Positions 35,842 through 45,106 of a stretch of DNA of 64,000 nucleotides are shown one piece after another; position 1 is the stretch's first letter; each line of letters opens with the position of its first letter. Under the pieces are notes generated by a model. That model was not told the DNA's origin and made no database searches. It saw nothing but the letters and a program-made list of their open reading frames with translations. This stretch comes from Desmonostoc muscorum LEGE 12446 (GTDB lineage Bacteria; Cyanobacteriota; Cyanobacteriia; Cyanobacteriales; Nostocaceae), in the NCBI RefSeq assembly GCF_015207005.2, contig NZ_JADEXS020000001.1:4216001-4280000 (forward strand), in the 5' to 3' direction. A program made the translations under genes and the position numbers.

Positions 35842-35913
35842 TGGGTGACCTGAGATTCGAACTCAGAACCAGCGGATTAAGAGTCCGATGCTCTACCGTT
35901 GAGCTAGTCACCC
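35842..35913 (-). tRNA. tRNA-Lys (anticodon CTT)
   Basis: A 72-nt cloverleaf on the reverse strand. The acceptor stem is GGGTGAC/GTCACCC, the D arm GCTC-AACGGTA-GAGC, the anticodon loop CTCTTAA with anticodon CTT, and the T arm CTGAG-TTCGAAT-CTCAG. Discriminator is A and CCA is not encoded. One mismatch at the top of the anticodon stem (27-43) is seen. Confidence 0.95.
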
Positions 35914-35976
35914 ACACGAATAACAATTATAGCAAACTTCTGACAAATGTGCCAGTCCAACACCCCAAAAAACGAT

Positions 35977-38226
35977 TTAAAGGGGAAATTTAACGGTGAA
36001 GCTGGTTTGACCTGCTGCACTCTCTACAGAAATTGAGCCGCCTAAATGTCTGACCATTTTCTGCACTAATGCCAATTCCAGTCCTGTGCCGCTATGTTTC
36101 CAAGGATCGTGTTTGGAAAGGTGATAAAAAGGCTCAAAAATCCGCGATAGTTCCTTGCTGGTAAGCTCGATTCCGGAATTGGTAATCTTCAGTTCTAGTG
36201 TGTCAGCTGTAACTTCAGCCGAAATTGTGATGGATTCACCTGCTGGGGTGTACTTGCACGCATGGTTGAGCAGTTCGGTGACAATCCGCTCTAGGTCTGT
36301 GATATCTGTTTCTAAAAGTGGGAGTGTGCGATCGATATTTAGGTTTAACTGCTGGCGCTGGCAGTTGGTAACATCTCGAAAAGTTTCAATGATGGGATGA
36401 AGCCAGCTCTGTAAGTCAATGGCAATCAAAGTTGGGGGATTTGGTTCGGCTTCTAAAGATGTCAGTGTGAGTAGGTCGTTAATTAACTTGCTCTCTCGCG
36501 CACATTCATTATGCAAAATTTGTAAAAGCTGCGGAACTATTTCTATATCTAATATTTCTTCTGGTGTCAGAACACTTTCAAGAGTTTGGGCGGCGAGGCT
36601 GATGCTAGTTATTGGTGTCCGCAGTTCTTGGGACAGGGTTCTGAGAAATTCGTTTTTTAGTCGTTCGCGTTGATCTAATTCTTTTACCTGCGCCTGGGTT
36701 TTTTGGTAAAGTTGCCCTTGACGAATAGCGATCGCACATTCGTTTGCTATCTGCTGCACTAACCCGACTTCAAATTCATCAAATCCGTCTTGTGTTGGTC
36801 TTGTCAACCAAATATTTCCCAAAATTCCTTGAGTATCGAAAATTGGACAAGCCATCTGGGCAACAACCAGCAATTTTGGCTGCCATCCAGGTACAATTTC
36901 TAAAAATTGCAAAGGCTGTTTTTGCAATAGTGGCTGATAAAGTTCGGGACGGTCTGCAATTTGTTTGGTTAATCCCAAGCACTGGGGTAAGTTCGTGGTG
37001 TACTCGTAAGTAATATTTACTTGGGTTTGACAGGTGCTATAAAGTTCAATTTGGCAACGGTCAAGGTTGAGTAATTGCACTAATTCCTGTGTGACTGTCT
37101 GCAATACCTGACTTTCATCGAGGCTATCGCGGATTTGTTCTGTCATCCGTCGCACTAAGGCTTCAAAGTTTCGCACCTGCTGCAACTGATTGACGTGTTT
37201 TTGTTTGTGCGACTCCATCTTGGCTTTGAGATCGTTGAGTTGCTGATGGAGTTCTGCCTGTTGGATGGCAACGCCAATTTGAGTTGCCAGTTGCTTGAGC
37301 AGATCGGTTTCTATGTCCTGCCATTGACGCGGTTGGTGGCAATGCTGGGCAATCAACAGCCCCCAAACATCTTGCTTGAAGAAAATTGGCACGACTAGAT
37401 TGGCTCTCACCTGCAAAGAGGCGAGGAAATCTATATGGCAAGGATGTAATCCAGCTGCATGAATATCTTCAATAACTTGAATGGAACCCTGGGTATAGTT
37501 TTCTCGATATTTGCTACCGAAGCAGGGATCAGTGATATTTTTTCCCAATAGCCGATCGCTATTAGCCACAGTTGATTCGGCAATAACTACTCCATTACTA
37601 TCAGCACCGAAGCGATAAATTAGCACGCGATCGCTCTTTAAAAACTCCCGCAGTTCTTGTGTTGTCTGATGCAGAATTGTCTCTAATTCTATAGATTGGT
37701 GAATTCGTCCGGCGATCGCTTCTAGGAGTTGCTCCCGTTGTGCCTGGAGTTCAACTCCTTTTTCTGCTTCCTTAACATGAGTAATATTACTACTAGTACC
37801 AATCAATCGATAAATCCTTGAATTAGTATCCCGTAATGGAGTCAGGGTTGTACTCCACCAAGTGGAAATTCCCTGGAATTGCAAACATTGTTCGTAGGAA
37901 ATAGTTTTCCCAAATAGCACACAGTCAGCATAACGCTGACGCACCCTAGCAGCATCAATGGGCGAGAGAATATCCTCTGGTTTTTTGCCTCGGAGATCAT
38001 CTGAGCGAATACCTATCCACCGTTCGTGAGTAGGATTTAGTGCTACATATCGAAAATCTCCATCTTCTAGCACATCCACTACAAATATTGATGCCTGCAC
38101 AGAATCGTACATACTCAGTAGAAACTGCTCGCTACTACTTTTTTTATCTACTTCTGTGCCGAATAGAATCTGGGGAGGTGATAGTTGTGTCAGCTCTATA
38201 GTTGATTCAGTCGGATTTATGTTCAT
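35977..38226 (-). CDS. DXCF-type cyanobacteriochrome PAS-GAF-GAF protein with degenerate histidine kinase
   Basis: 749 residues: PAS (about 35-155, FRYVALNPTHERWIGI), GAF1 (about 170-325), GAF2 (about 355-505), then HisKA/HATPase (from about 520). GAF1 carries both cysteines of DXCF cyanobacteriochromes: D233-P-C235-F236 and C263-H264 (AAGLHPCHIDFLA). Their 28-residue spacing equals that of Cys494 and Cys522 in TePixJ. The H box reads TLSQELRTPITSI, with Gln533 (codon CAA) where the phospho-acceptor His should be. The N box (ELLNHACKYTP) and G1 box (ITNSGIEL) also depart from consensus. It should bind a bilin and sense blue/green-type light, but normal autophosphorylation is not expected. It may act as a scaffold or by a partner kinase. 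Confidence 0.85.
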   Translation of the reverse strand: MNINPTESTIELTQLSPPQILFGTEVDKKSSSEQFLLSMYDSVQASIFVVDVLEDGDFRYVALNPTHERWIGIRSDDLRGKKPEDILSPIDAARVRQRYADCVLFGKTISYEQCLQFQGISTWWSTTLTPLRDTNSRIYRLIGTSSNITHVKEAEKGVELQAQREQLLEAIAGRIHQSIELETILHQTTQELREFLKSDRVLIYRFGADSNGVVIAESTVANSDRLLGKNITDPCFGSKYRENYTQGSIQVIEDIHAAGLHPCHIDFLASLQVRANLVVPIFFKQDVWGLLIAQHCHQPRQWQDIETDLLKQLATQIGVAIQQAELHQQLNDLKAKMESHKQKHVNQLQQVRNFEALVRRMTEQIRDSLDESQVLQTVTQELVQLLNLDRCQIELYSTCQTQVNITYEYTTNLPQCLGLTKQIADRPELYQPLLQKQPLQFLEIVPGWQPKLLVVAQMACPIFDTQGILGNIWLTRPTQDGFDEFEVGLVQQIANECAIAIRQGQLYQKTQAQVKELDQRERLKNEFLRTLSQELRTPITSISLAAQTLESVLTPEEILDIEIVPQLLQILHNECARESKLINDLLTLTSLEAEPNPPTLIAIDLQSWLHPIIETFRDVTNCQRQQLNLNIDRTLPLLETDITDLERIVTELLNHACKYTPAGESITISAEVTADTLELKITNSGIELTSKELSRIFEPFYHLSKHDPWKHSGTGLELALVQKMVRHLGGSISVESAAGQTSFTVKFPL

Positions 38227-38875
38227 GCGAGAGTCCCTGTCTGGTATTGCTGACTCTTTGAGGCGCTCTCTTGTAGTTGTTATGCTTGTAGTAGATGCAG
38301 TTGGGCGCCTTAGGCAAAGTGTTGTCAGCCGTTGCTCATGGAAACTTGGATCTTTCTTTATTTCTGATCGGAAATTTAAGAAAGCTAATAGGAGTCAGCT
38401 TAATAAATCCTGCTTTTTCAAGGCGAAAATGCATTTGCAGGTGAATAAAAAGTTACTGATTTTGGAAATTTTCTCTAATCTTTGCATATACTTAGGTGCA
38501 ATCATCAAACTATATCATGAAAATTTACAATTTGTAATATTGGATGTTAGGGACTGGGTACTGGGGATTGGGCATTAGGTATGGGGCATTGCATTGGGAG
38601 GTGTGGGAAGCTTTTTTATATTTTCCCCACACTCCCTAGACCTGCCTTGAAAATAGGGAGTGGGGAGTGGGGAGTGGAAAGTAGGGAAAAGAAATTTTCA
38701 TTGTTCCTTGTGAACGCAGCTCATGGAGTCTCTTGCATAAATCAAAAATAAAGAACCCCACCCCGCATTTGCTGACACAAACGCTCCCCTCCCCAAGGCA
38801 TCGGCTCGGGGTTGGGGGTGGGGTGTTAGGGACTTTTGCAAGAGGTCTCCTCATCCCCAGTCCCCAGTCCCCCAT
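38227..38875. other. 650-bp gene-free region with G-rich repeats
   Basis: GGGGATTGGGCATT units (38560-38600), GTGGGGA units (38655-38680) and a GC-rich hairpin repeat (38755-38825: CCCCACCCCGC...GGGGTGGGGTG). No credible ORF; a 140-codon frame at 38156-38578 mostly overlaps the opposite-strand kinase start and is not coding. Confidence 0.55.
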
Positions 38876-39427
38876 TTACGATCGCAATTTGTGAGCATTG
38901 ATTCCTGTGAGAATACCAACGAGTAGCCAAGTGAAGGCTAATCCGATGACTTCGCCTAAGAATAACTGCGTGAAGCGGCGTAAGATCATCCCGACAGCAG
39001 AACCCAAAGGAATAGCAATCGCCCAACTTGCTGAAGAGACAAATATCCATCGCCAGACTACGGAGACTGGTTGAGAAATTGCTAAGCATTGTGTCAATCC
39101 AACCCCTAAGCCGCCGAGTCCTCCATAAATTGTTCCATAGAGAATTCTCAGAGGCAGAAACTGAGTGCTAGGTACAATCCAACCCAACCCACCAATACCG
39201 ATCGCAGTGATAATACTCCAACCCAAAAGAGTTGACAAAATCCACCTAATACAAATTATAGGTTGTTTGAAAAGAAAACCTTGAGGAAGTGCGATCGCAA
39301 ATCCACCGATAGCAGCTTCTAATACTCCAATATCAGGCTTTTCACCAATTTCAATTAACAACAAACTCAGTAAAAAACCGCTAAAAGTAGCTAAAGTCCA
39401 GAGAAACGCAAAGTTAAATAATGGCAT
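38876..39427 (-). CDS. Hypothetical multi-pass membrane protein
   Basis: 183 residues from ATG 39427; the open frame extends 45 nt further but only through a C-rich repeat (encoding SPLPS). About five hydrophobic segments: FAFLWTLATFSGFLLSLLLI, AAIGGFAIALPQGFLF, ILSTLLGWSIITAIGIGG, ILYGTIYGGLGGLGVGL and VIGLAFTWLLVGILTGI. It is Gly-rich. I recognise no named family. An inner-membrane location is inferred. Confidence 0.65.
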   Translation of the reverse strand: MPLFNFAFLWTLATFSGFLLSLLLIEIGEKPDIGVLEAAIGGFAIALPQGFLFKQPIICIRWILSTLLGWSIITAIGIGGLGWIVPSTQFLPLRILYGTIYGGLGGLGVGLTQCLAISQPVSVVWRWIFVSSASWAIAIPLGSAVGMILRRFTQLFLGEVIGLAFTWLLVGILTGINAHKLRS

Positions 39428-39654
39428 GGAGGGGAGTGGGGACTGGGGCAGGGCTGTTTCATTCCATTTCAAACAGGATTTGTCAAGATGGTTAGCGAGA
39501 AAATTGTAAGTCAGGGTGACGATGAGATGAACATTTAAACATTGAAATATCAGTAAAATAGTTCATTTTCTGGGCACGCTGGTAACAAAATAACTAATTT
39601 TTAATTGCTAGAACCCTTGATTTTTAAAGCTCTTTGGGGAATGAAACAGCCCTG

Positions 39655-39792
39655 GGGACTGGGGGGATGAGGGAGATGAGGGAGATGAGGGAGATGAGGG
39701 AGAAAGTAATTCTTCTTTCCCCCCCATCTCCCCATCCCCTTATCCCCCCATCCTCTTTCCATGCCCAATGCCCCATGCCCAGTCCCCAATCC
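39655..39792. repeat. Mixed purine/pyrimidine tandem repeats
   Basis: Four GGGAGATGA 9-mers (39668-39702), then CCCCATC units and CCAATGCCCC units up to the stop of the GHL10 gene. Confidence 0.7.
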
Positions 39793-41019
39793 CTAATCCC
39801 CAATCCCTTTTGTTTTAGCATCAAACATATCAAGAAAAGCTTTGCGTCGCTGTTGGGGCGATTCCGGTACGATGTAACCCCATAGACTCTCCCAGTAGAA
39901 AAAGGAGATCCCGTCAAAATTGCGATCGCGCACTGTTTGAACCTGTGCTTTAATTTGGGGAATTTTGACTGGATTATGCACCGTTCCCGTTAATATACCA
40001 ATTCCTACTGGAATTAGACTTTGGGCTAATTTCACAGATGGTTGTTCGAGTTGAGCGATAAAAGATTTTTTGTCACTTCGATATACCTGCAAAATTAGCT
40101 CATCAACTAAACCTTTTTTTACCCAATTTTCCCAATCTTGCAAATAGTATTTATAGGCAAAAGCTTGGTAGTTGGGAGACAAAGATATTTTAGCTTTGGG
40201 TTTAACTGCCTTGACAGCTTGATAGATTTCTGCCATGAAATCAGTAATTTTGTCTGCTCGCCAACGCATCCATTCTGAATTAAAAGGATTGGTTGGGGGA
40301 CTTTTGCCTTGATGTTCTTGCTGATAAAGTTCAATAGTGAAGTGATCGTAACCAAACTGTACAGGCATTCCAAAGTGGTCGTCAAGTTGAATACCATCCA
40401 CATCGTAATTTTTGACTACTTCTACAATTAGCCCTTGGATAAATTCTTGCACTTGCGGATGTAAAGGATTTAACCAAGCTTGCTTATTCAGTAAGCCATT
40501 GTCAATTTCTTCTGGTGGAGTATCTTGAATAGAGTTGATACCTTCTTGTCCAATTGTCAACCAGTCAGGATAACGCCTTGCTAATTCTGAATAATGGGGC
40601 GTCATAAATCCATATTCAAACCAAGGAATAACTCTCAGGTCTTTATTTTTGGCAAGTCTAACTATTTTTGTTAAAACATCCTGTCCACCGTGCATGAACT
40701 TAAGCAAAGGTTGAGTATCTGAACCTGTGGTCATTTTGGTTACAGCACTATGATAAAAAGTATGCCCTCTGTTCCAAACTACAGGATAAATTGTATTAAA
40801 ATTGAGAGCCGATAATTGATTGAGAGCGCGATTAATACCCCAAGGTACAAATAGTACACCACTAGCAACGTTAGTCAGCCAAACACCGCGAATTTCTGTA
40901 CTTAAAGGACTTGTTTTTTGAGAATAAACTGAGCCTGAAGAGTGTGAAAAAAATGTTATGGTGATTACTAATCCCAAACACAGCAAATAAGAAAAAAAAC
41001 GGCGTGCAACCTGATTCAT
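39793..41019 (-). CDS. Glycoside hydrolase-like protein (GHL10 / DUF187 type)
   Basis: 408 residues. It starts with a signal peptide or N-terminal anchor (FFSYLLCLGLVITITFF). The TIM-barrel start is EIRGVWLTNVASGVLF, followed by FNTIYPVVWNRGHTFY, LRVIPWFEYGFMTP, WLNPLHPQVQEFI and the conserved VDGIQLDDHFGMP. FDGISFFYWESLWGY forms the last strand. Members are thought to act on cell-wall or exopolysaccharide sugars outside the plasma membrane; the substrate is unknown. Its last few codons (DAKTKGIGD) run into a G-rich repeat, so the original end may have been altered. Confidence 0.85.
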   Translation of the reverse strand: MNQVARRFFSYLLCLGLVITITFFSHSSGSVYSQKTSPLSTEIRGVWLTNVASGVLFVPWGINRALNQLSALNFNTIYPVVWNRGHTFYHSAVTKMTTGSDTQPLLKFMHGGQDVLTKIVRLAKNKDLRVIPWFEYGFMTPHYSELARRYPDWLTIGQEGINSIQDTPPEEIDNGLLNKQAWLNPLHPQVQEFIQGLIVEVVKNYDVDGIQLDDHFGMPVQFGYDHFTIELYQQEHQGKSPPTNPFNSEWMRWRADKITDFMAEIYQAVKAVKPKAKISLSPNYQAFAYKYYLQDWENWVKKGLVDELILQVYRSDKKSFIAQLEQPSVKLAQSLIPVGIGILTGTVHNPVKIPQIKAQVQTVRDRNFDGISFFYWESLWGYIVPESPQQRRKAFLDMFDAKTKGIGD

Positions 41020-41150
41020 TTGTCAACGTTACCAAGTGCGATCGCTACATTATATATAACTACAAAATCAAATTGTAATTCTCCGGAATATGTGAATAAA
41101 TGATGATTAAATTCCCGAAAAACTGCAATTATACATAGTTAATTTACTAC

Positions 41151-41191
41151 AAAAAAAGGAGTCAATGTTGCTATTGGCAGCACTGACTCCT
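41151..41191 (-). terminator. Rho-independent terminator of the heme protein gene
   Basis: On the reverse strand a 15-bp stem (AGGAGTCAGTGCTGC with its complement, G-U pairs allowed) with loop CAATA runs into seven Ts. It lies 39 nt after the stop of the gene at 41230-41745. Confidence 0.85.
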
Positions 41192-41229
41192 ATCTTCTAC
41201 AAGAATTATTTTATTTTTTGTTCAGTTGC

Positions 41230-41745
41230 TTACTTCTTGATCGGCACCCTAAGCATGAGCGCACCTACCTGCTGCGTCGCAGGGAAGACCTGGTAATTGG
41301 TGTGGCAGAGCGCACACTCCGGTCTGAAGTTGCTCAGAGGAATCGAGCGTCTATAGTACCATTGATCGTCTACGCGCTGGACAGACGTGTATACCTCTCC
41401 GTTCAGCGCCCGTATGTGTGCCTGACGCTCGAAGCTGTCGTAGGGGCGATCGTTTTCCCGGAGCGGCTCCAAGGTGCCCACCAGCCGCATATCCTTGTTT
41501 TTATCGTTAAATATCAGTGAGATGGAGTGCTTGCCCTGCTCTACGTTATCTGGCGTGGTCTCGTCGAACTCCTGGGTGAGCGCGGCGAATATGGTGGCGA
41601 GCATGAGATCGCTCGTCTGTTCGGCAAACTCAATCTTCCCTGATGGGGGTGGAATGTCATAACCACGGGCAACTGTCGTCAGACCTAACCCAATGACGAC
41701 CGCCAGCACAAAAATCCCATAGCTGACTAGTTTTCTTAGACGCAT
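41230..41745 (-). CDS. Exported c-type heme protein (Tll0287/DUF3365-like)
   Basis: 171 residues. The N-terminal signal segment is LVSYGIFVLAVVIGLGLTTV. One heme c motif, CALCH (C-x-x-C-H), lies near the C-terminus in NFRPECALCHTNYQVFPATQ. The body resembles the DUF3365/Tll0287 fold (QTSDLMLATIFAALTQEF, QAHIRALNGEVYTSVQRV, WYYRRSIPLSNF). It probably sits in the periplasm or thylakoid lumen and senses or carries electrons. Base composition (CTGCGTCGC, CGGAGCGGC) is more GC-rich than the neighbours, suggesting acquisition. It is single, with its own terminator. Confidence 0.75.
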   Translation of the reverse strand: MRLRKLVSYGIFVLAVVIGLGLTTVARGYDIPPPSGKIEFAEQTSDLMLATIFAALTQEFDETTPDNVEQGKHSISLIFNDKNKDMRLVGTLEPLRENDRPYDSFERQAHIRALNGEVYTSVQRVDDQWYYRRSIPLSNFRPECALCHTNYQVFPATQQVGALMLRVPIKK

Positions 41746-42078
41746 CCTCTTATCCTGTTAATTTGTATTGTTTATGACTCAGTAACTTGCCATCACGGAT
41801 AGAATATTTACTGGGCTTTTTCATCAAAGCCAAGCTATCCAATTGATCCATTCACAATGATGTTGCGTAACAAATAAACTATGTCAAATTACTTACGTGT
41901 AATCCTATCAATATAATCCGGGAAAATACAAGTCTTTTGCCTGTCTTTGCGATACCTTAATAAACCAAAGTGCGTAGGGTGGCGATCGCCACCCTACGCT
42001 ATACTTTTATCTGATTTTCCACATTCCGTGAAAACTCAGAACCTTATAAACTGTTCATCTCTTCCTCATCACTTCTTC
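41746..42078. other. Spacer with a perfect HIP1-centred palindrome
   Basis: 333 bp between the heme protein start and the glcD stop. The only distinct feature is the 28-bp palindrome at 41972-41999 (listed). Confidence 0.6.
41972..41999. repeat. 28-bp perfect palindrome centred on GCGATCGC
   Basis: GCGTAGGGTGGCGATCGCCA followed by CCCTACGC is its own reverse complement. Its centre is the HIP1 octamer GCGATCGC. It lies 80 nt beyond the end of glcD, in reverse reading. Confidence 0.85.
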
Positions 42079-43551
42079 TTAAAATCTTTCCACACCTTCA
42101 AATTGCTTGATAGGCAATGCATTTGCAGCTTCACCACAAGTTCGTGGTGTGGGAAATATTTTTTCAGGATTTGCTAAACCTTGAGGATTAAAAACTTGCC
42201 GCACCCATTGCATAGTTTCTAAATCAACTTGACTAAACATTTGTGGCATATAGCATTTTTTCTCTTCACCAATGCCATGTTCGCCAGAAATGCTACCACC
42301 AACTTGGACGCAAAGCTTGAGAATTTTTCCTCCCATCTCTTCAACTTTCTCTAATGCCCCAACCACAGAATTATCATACAGAATTAGTGGATGAAGATTG
42401 CCATCGCCGGCGTGAAACACATTAGCAACTCGATAACCATATTGTTCACTTAACATCTCAATTTCATGCAGCACATAAGGCAACTGAGTACGGGGAATCA
42501 CACCATCTTGTACATAATAATCTGGACTTAAATGACCAGCAGCAGCAAAAGCCGCTTTACGTCCCTTCCACAATTTTAATCGTGTTTCTGGGTCACTAGC
42601 AGAAGTGACATTACGCGCACCATTCTTTTTACAAATTTCTGTAACTCGCTGCTTATTGCCTGCAACTTCAACTTCTAAACCGTCAATTTCTATCAGCAAA
42701 ATAGCAGTAGCATCGCGGGGATAACAATTAGTTGCGACAACATCTTCAACCGCGTTGATACTAAAATTATCCATCATTTCCATCCCACCGGGAATAATTC
42801 CGGCGCTGATGATATCAGAAACAGTTGCTCCCGCAGCCTCAATACTCGTAAAATCTGCCAACAGCACACAAATCGATTCTGCACTTTTGAGAATTCGCAA
42901 AGTAATTTCTGTGGCAATTCCTAAAGTACCTTCAGAACCAACAAAAACACCCGTTAAATCATAACCAGGCATTTCTGGAATTTGTCCACCTAAATCAACA
43001 ATTTCTCCCTCTGGTGTGACAATTTTTAATCCTAAAACGTGGTTAGTAGTCACGCCATATTTGAGACAATGTACCCCACCAGAATTTTCCGCAATATTTC
43101 CACCAATAGAGCAAATTATTTGACTGGAAGGGTCGGGAGCGTAGTAAAAACCAGCACCACTAACAGCCTGTGTTACCCAACTATTAATCACCCCTGGTTG
43201 CACAACCGTGCGTTGATTTTCCAAATCAATGCTGAGGATTTGCCGCATTAATGAAGTGACAATTAAAACCGAATCTAGCAACGGCAAAGCGCCGCCAGAT
43301 AGGCCGGTGCCTGAACCGCGTGCGATGAACGGGATAGAATATTGGTTGCATATTTTCACAACTTCGGCAACTTGTTCTGTAGTTCTAGGTAAAACTACCA
43401 CAGCCGGACGTTGACGATAGCCGGTTAAACCGTCGCATTCATAGGTAATAAGTTCTTCACGGCGTTGCACCACGCCATTTTTGCCAAGAACAGCCTCGAA
43501 TGCTTTGATAATCGGTTTCCAGTTACGTTGTTTTTTATCTTGCGTGAGCAT
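42079..43551 (-). CDS. glcD: Glycolate oxidase/dehydrogenase FAD-linked subunit
   Basis: 490 residues from ATG 43551; the frame is open for 49 more codons upstream without family similarity. The FAD-binding (type 4) domain shows the motifs VVVLPRTTEQVAEVVKICNQ, PFIARGSGTGLSGGALPL, SQIICSIGGNIAENSGGVHC and GSEGTLGIATEITLRIL. The C-terminal domain has the NVFHAGDGNLHPLILYD and SGEHGIGEEKKCYMPQMF motifs, with His residues of the metal site. It oxidises glycolate (or D-lactate) to glyoxylate in photorespiration. The partner subunits GlcE/GlcF are not adjacent, as is common in cyanobacteria. Confidence 0.9.
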   Translation of the reverse strand: MLTQDKKQRNWKPIIKAFEAVLGKNGVVQRREELITYECDGLTGYRQRPAVVVLPRTTEQVAEVVKICNQYSIPFIARGSGTGLSGGALPLLDSVLIVTSLMRQILSIDLENQRTVVQPGVINSWVTQAVSGAGFYYAPDPSSQIICSIGGNIAENSGGVHCLKYGVTTNHVLGLKIVTPEGEIVDLGGQIPEMPGYDLTGVFVGSEGTLGIATEITLRILKSAESICVLLADFTSIEAAGATVSDIISAGIIPGGMEMMDNFSINAVEDVVATNCYPRDATAILLIEIDGLEVEVAGNKQRVTEICKKNGARNVTSASDPETRLKLWKGRKAAFAAAGHLSPDYYVQDGVIPRTQLPYVLHEIEMLSEQYGYRVANVFHAGDGNLHPLILYDNSVVGALEKVEEMGGKILKLCVQVGGSISGEHGIGEEKKCYMPQMFSQVDLETMQWVRQVFNPQGLANPEKIFPTPRTCGEAANALPIKQFEGVERF

Positions 43552-43748
43552 AGGTTTTACAGTTAAAGGTAGATGTTTAAGTCTGTTGTGGCTGGTTGAT
43601 ATGGCTGTAATTACCATTGTTGCAAGAATAGCAGCTCGTGAGTGAGGAGTAAGAGGCAATGTCTGACAACAAGCTGATGCAGCGTCTACGTATTTCAATG
43701 TGTGATTAAAAGTAAGATAGAATCAGAGATTCAACAAGAGAGGGTGAG

Positions 43749-43985
43749 ATGACTTTCCAAGTTGTAGATATCACTTCAAAATTAATTGCCAAGCTGCAAA
43801 CCTTAGCACCCGAACAGCAACAACAGGTGCTGGATTTTGTTGAATTTCTCTCAGAAAAATATCATCAGCCCCAAAAATCACCCCAGAAACGGGTACTAGG
43901 TTTAAACCAAGGTGAGATTTGGATGAGTGATGATTTTAATGACCCTTTACCTGATGAGTTTTGGTTAGGTGAAAGTGAGGGATGA
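43749..43985 (+). CDS. DUF2281 antitoxin of a type II toxin-antitoxin pair
   Basis: 78 residues. The helix LQTLAPEQQQQVLDFVEFLS followed by a Gln/Pro-rich linker is the DUF2281 pattern. The acidic end (WMSDDFNDPLPDEFWLGE) is typical of toxin-neutralising tails. It overlaps the next gene by 4 nt (ATGA), showing translational coupling. It is likely to bind the PIN-domain partner and its own promoter. Confidence 0.85.
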   Translation: MTFQVVDITSKLIAKLQTLAPEQQQQVLDFVEFLSEKYHQPQKSPQKRVLGLNQGEIWMSDDFNDPLPDEFWLGESEG

Positions 43986-44371
43986 AACTTCTATTAGACA
44001 CTCACGTAATTATTTGGTCAGCAGGAAACCCAGAAAAACTATCGCAGAGAGTTAGAAATTCATTAATTGATACTAACAACTTTTGGGTAGTTAGCATGGC
44101 TAGTGTTTGGGAATTACAAATAAAATCTCAACTTGGTAAGCTAAATTTAAGCTCGTCGCTTCCTAATTTCATCGAAACTCAACAGCGAGTGAATAATCTA
44201 GAAATATTACCTATTGAATTGACTCATATCTATGCTTTAGAAGCTTTACCAAGCCATCACCGCGATCCTTTTGACCGAATTTTAATCGCTCAGGCAATAG
44301 TTGAAAAGATACCCTTGTTAAGTGTAGATGCAATCTTTGATGTATATCCAGTTCAAAGGATATGGGAGTAA
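43982..44371 (+). CDS. PIN-domain toxin (VapC-like ribonuclease)
   Basis: 129 residues. The acidic residues of the PIN active site are visible: Asp in MKLLLDTHVIIW, Glu in VSMASVWELQIKSQLGKL, Asp in HHRDPFDRILIAQA and Asp in LLSVDAIFDVYPV. Likely a Mg-dependent ribonuclease that cleaves tRNA or mRNA when the antitoxin is lost. Start overlaps the antitoxin stop. The pair lies next to glcD in divergent direction. Confidence 0.9.
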   Translation: MKLLLDTHVIIWSAGNPEKLSQRVRNSLIDTNNFWVVSMASVWELQIKSQLGKLNLSSSLPNFIETQQRVNNLEILPIELTHIYALEALPSHHRDPFDRILIAQAIVEKIPLLSVDAIFDVYPVQRIWE

Positions 44372-44413
44372 AAGCAAAAATTCTATAGGCGGAAATAGCG
44401 ATCGCACTCCTCT

Positions 44414-44998
44414 TCAGCTAGCGTGAAGTTCTCCAAGCCAATGGTGTCCGGGGTGACACAGTGTTATTGCTTGCTTAAGCCAAACTTGACGTTCTTCATC
44501 AAGTAACCTGGATACACGATAAAAATCATCTTCATCTTTAGACCTGGGATTCTTGGCTTTGTATAAGAGTACAATTTCCGGAGCAAGGAACGGTACACCA
44601 ATATCAGAACGTAACCGAATCATTGATAATGGACGTGCAACATTAACATTTCTGCGAAACCTCCACTCACTTTCTGAAGACTCATCGAACAGAATCTCTA
44701 GTTCCGAGAATAAAGCATTTTTAGTATGAGCATGAATTTCATGTATCGGTAACTCTAGCCATTCATCTTCATTCCAAGGCTCCATTTTTCCATTAACAAC
44801 CTTACTAAATTTCCAGCCAAATAAATATTCTCGCAGGCTGCTTTGGTCTTTCCTAAATATTGCAATTTCTATATCTTTATGTACCCTAGTTACATCTCCT
44901 ATAAAAAGATCTATCGCCCATCCACCTGCTATGAACCAGGGTTGTTTGAAATCATTTAGGAGCCTAGAAAGCTTCGTAAGTTCTGAAAAAGATTCCAT
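44414..44998 (-). CDS. Nucleotidyltransferase-fold protein (aminoglycoside adenylyltransferase-like)
   Basis: 194 residues. The N-terminal WFIAGGWAIDLFIGDVTRVH - KDIEIAI holds the G-G-W...D-x-E signature of the LinB/AadA-type nucleotidyltransferase fold. APEIVLLYKAKNPRSKDEDD - FYRV is the usual C-terminal motif. A Shine-Dalgarno GAGGAG lies 13 nt upstream. Family members modify antibiotics or unknown small molecules; with no resistance genes nearby the substrate is open. Confidence 0.75.
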   Translation of the reverse strand: MESFSELTKLSRLLNDFKQPWFIAGGWAIDLFIGDVTRVHKDIEIAIFRKDQSSLREYLFGWKFSKVVNGKMEPWNEDEWLELPIHEIHAHTKNALFSELEILFDESSESEWRFRRNVNVARPLSMIRLRSDIGVPFLAPEIVLLYKAKNPRSKDEDDFYRVSRLLDEERQVWLKQAITLCHPGHHWLGELHAS

Positions 44999-45106
44999 TG
45001 ATGACTACTCCTCAGATTTTTTTTAGTATAAAATATTGAGTCAATGCACTTTTCCATCTCCAATGAACTAATCTATAAATAACGCTTTCAAATACTGGGT
45101 ACAGTC

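Noticed and set aside
38156..38578. 140-codon ORF opposite the photoreceptor gene
   Set aside because: It overlaps the kinase start antisense and then runs into spacer; no domain.
44414..44998. Antibiotic-resistance gene call for the nucleotidyltransferase
   Set aside because: The fold is right, but no mobile or resistance context exists and the substrate residues cannot be judged; kept as a generic nucleotidyltransferase.
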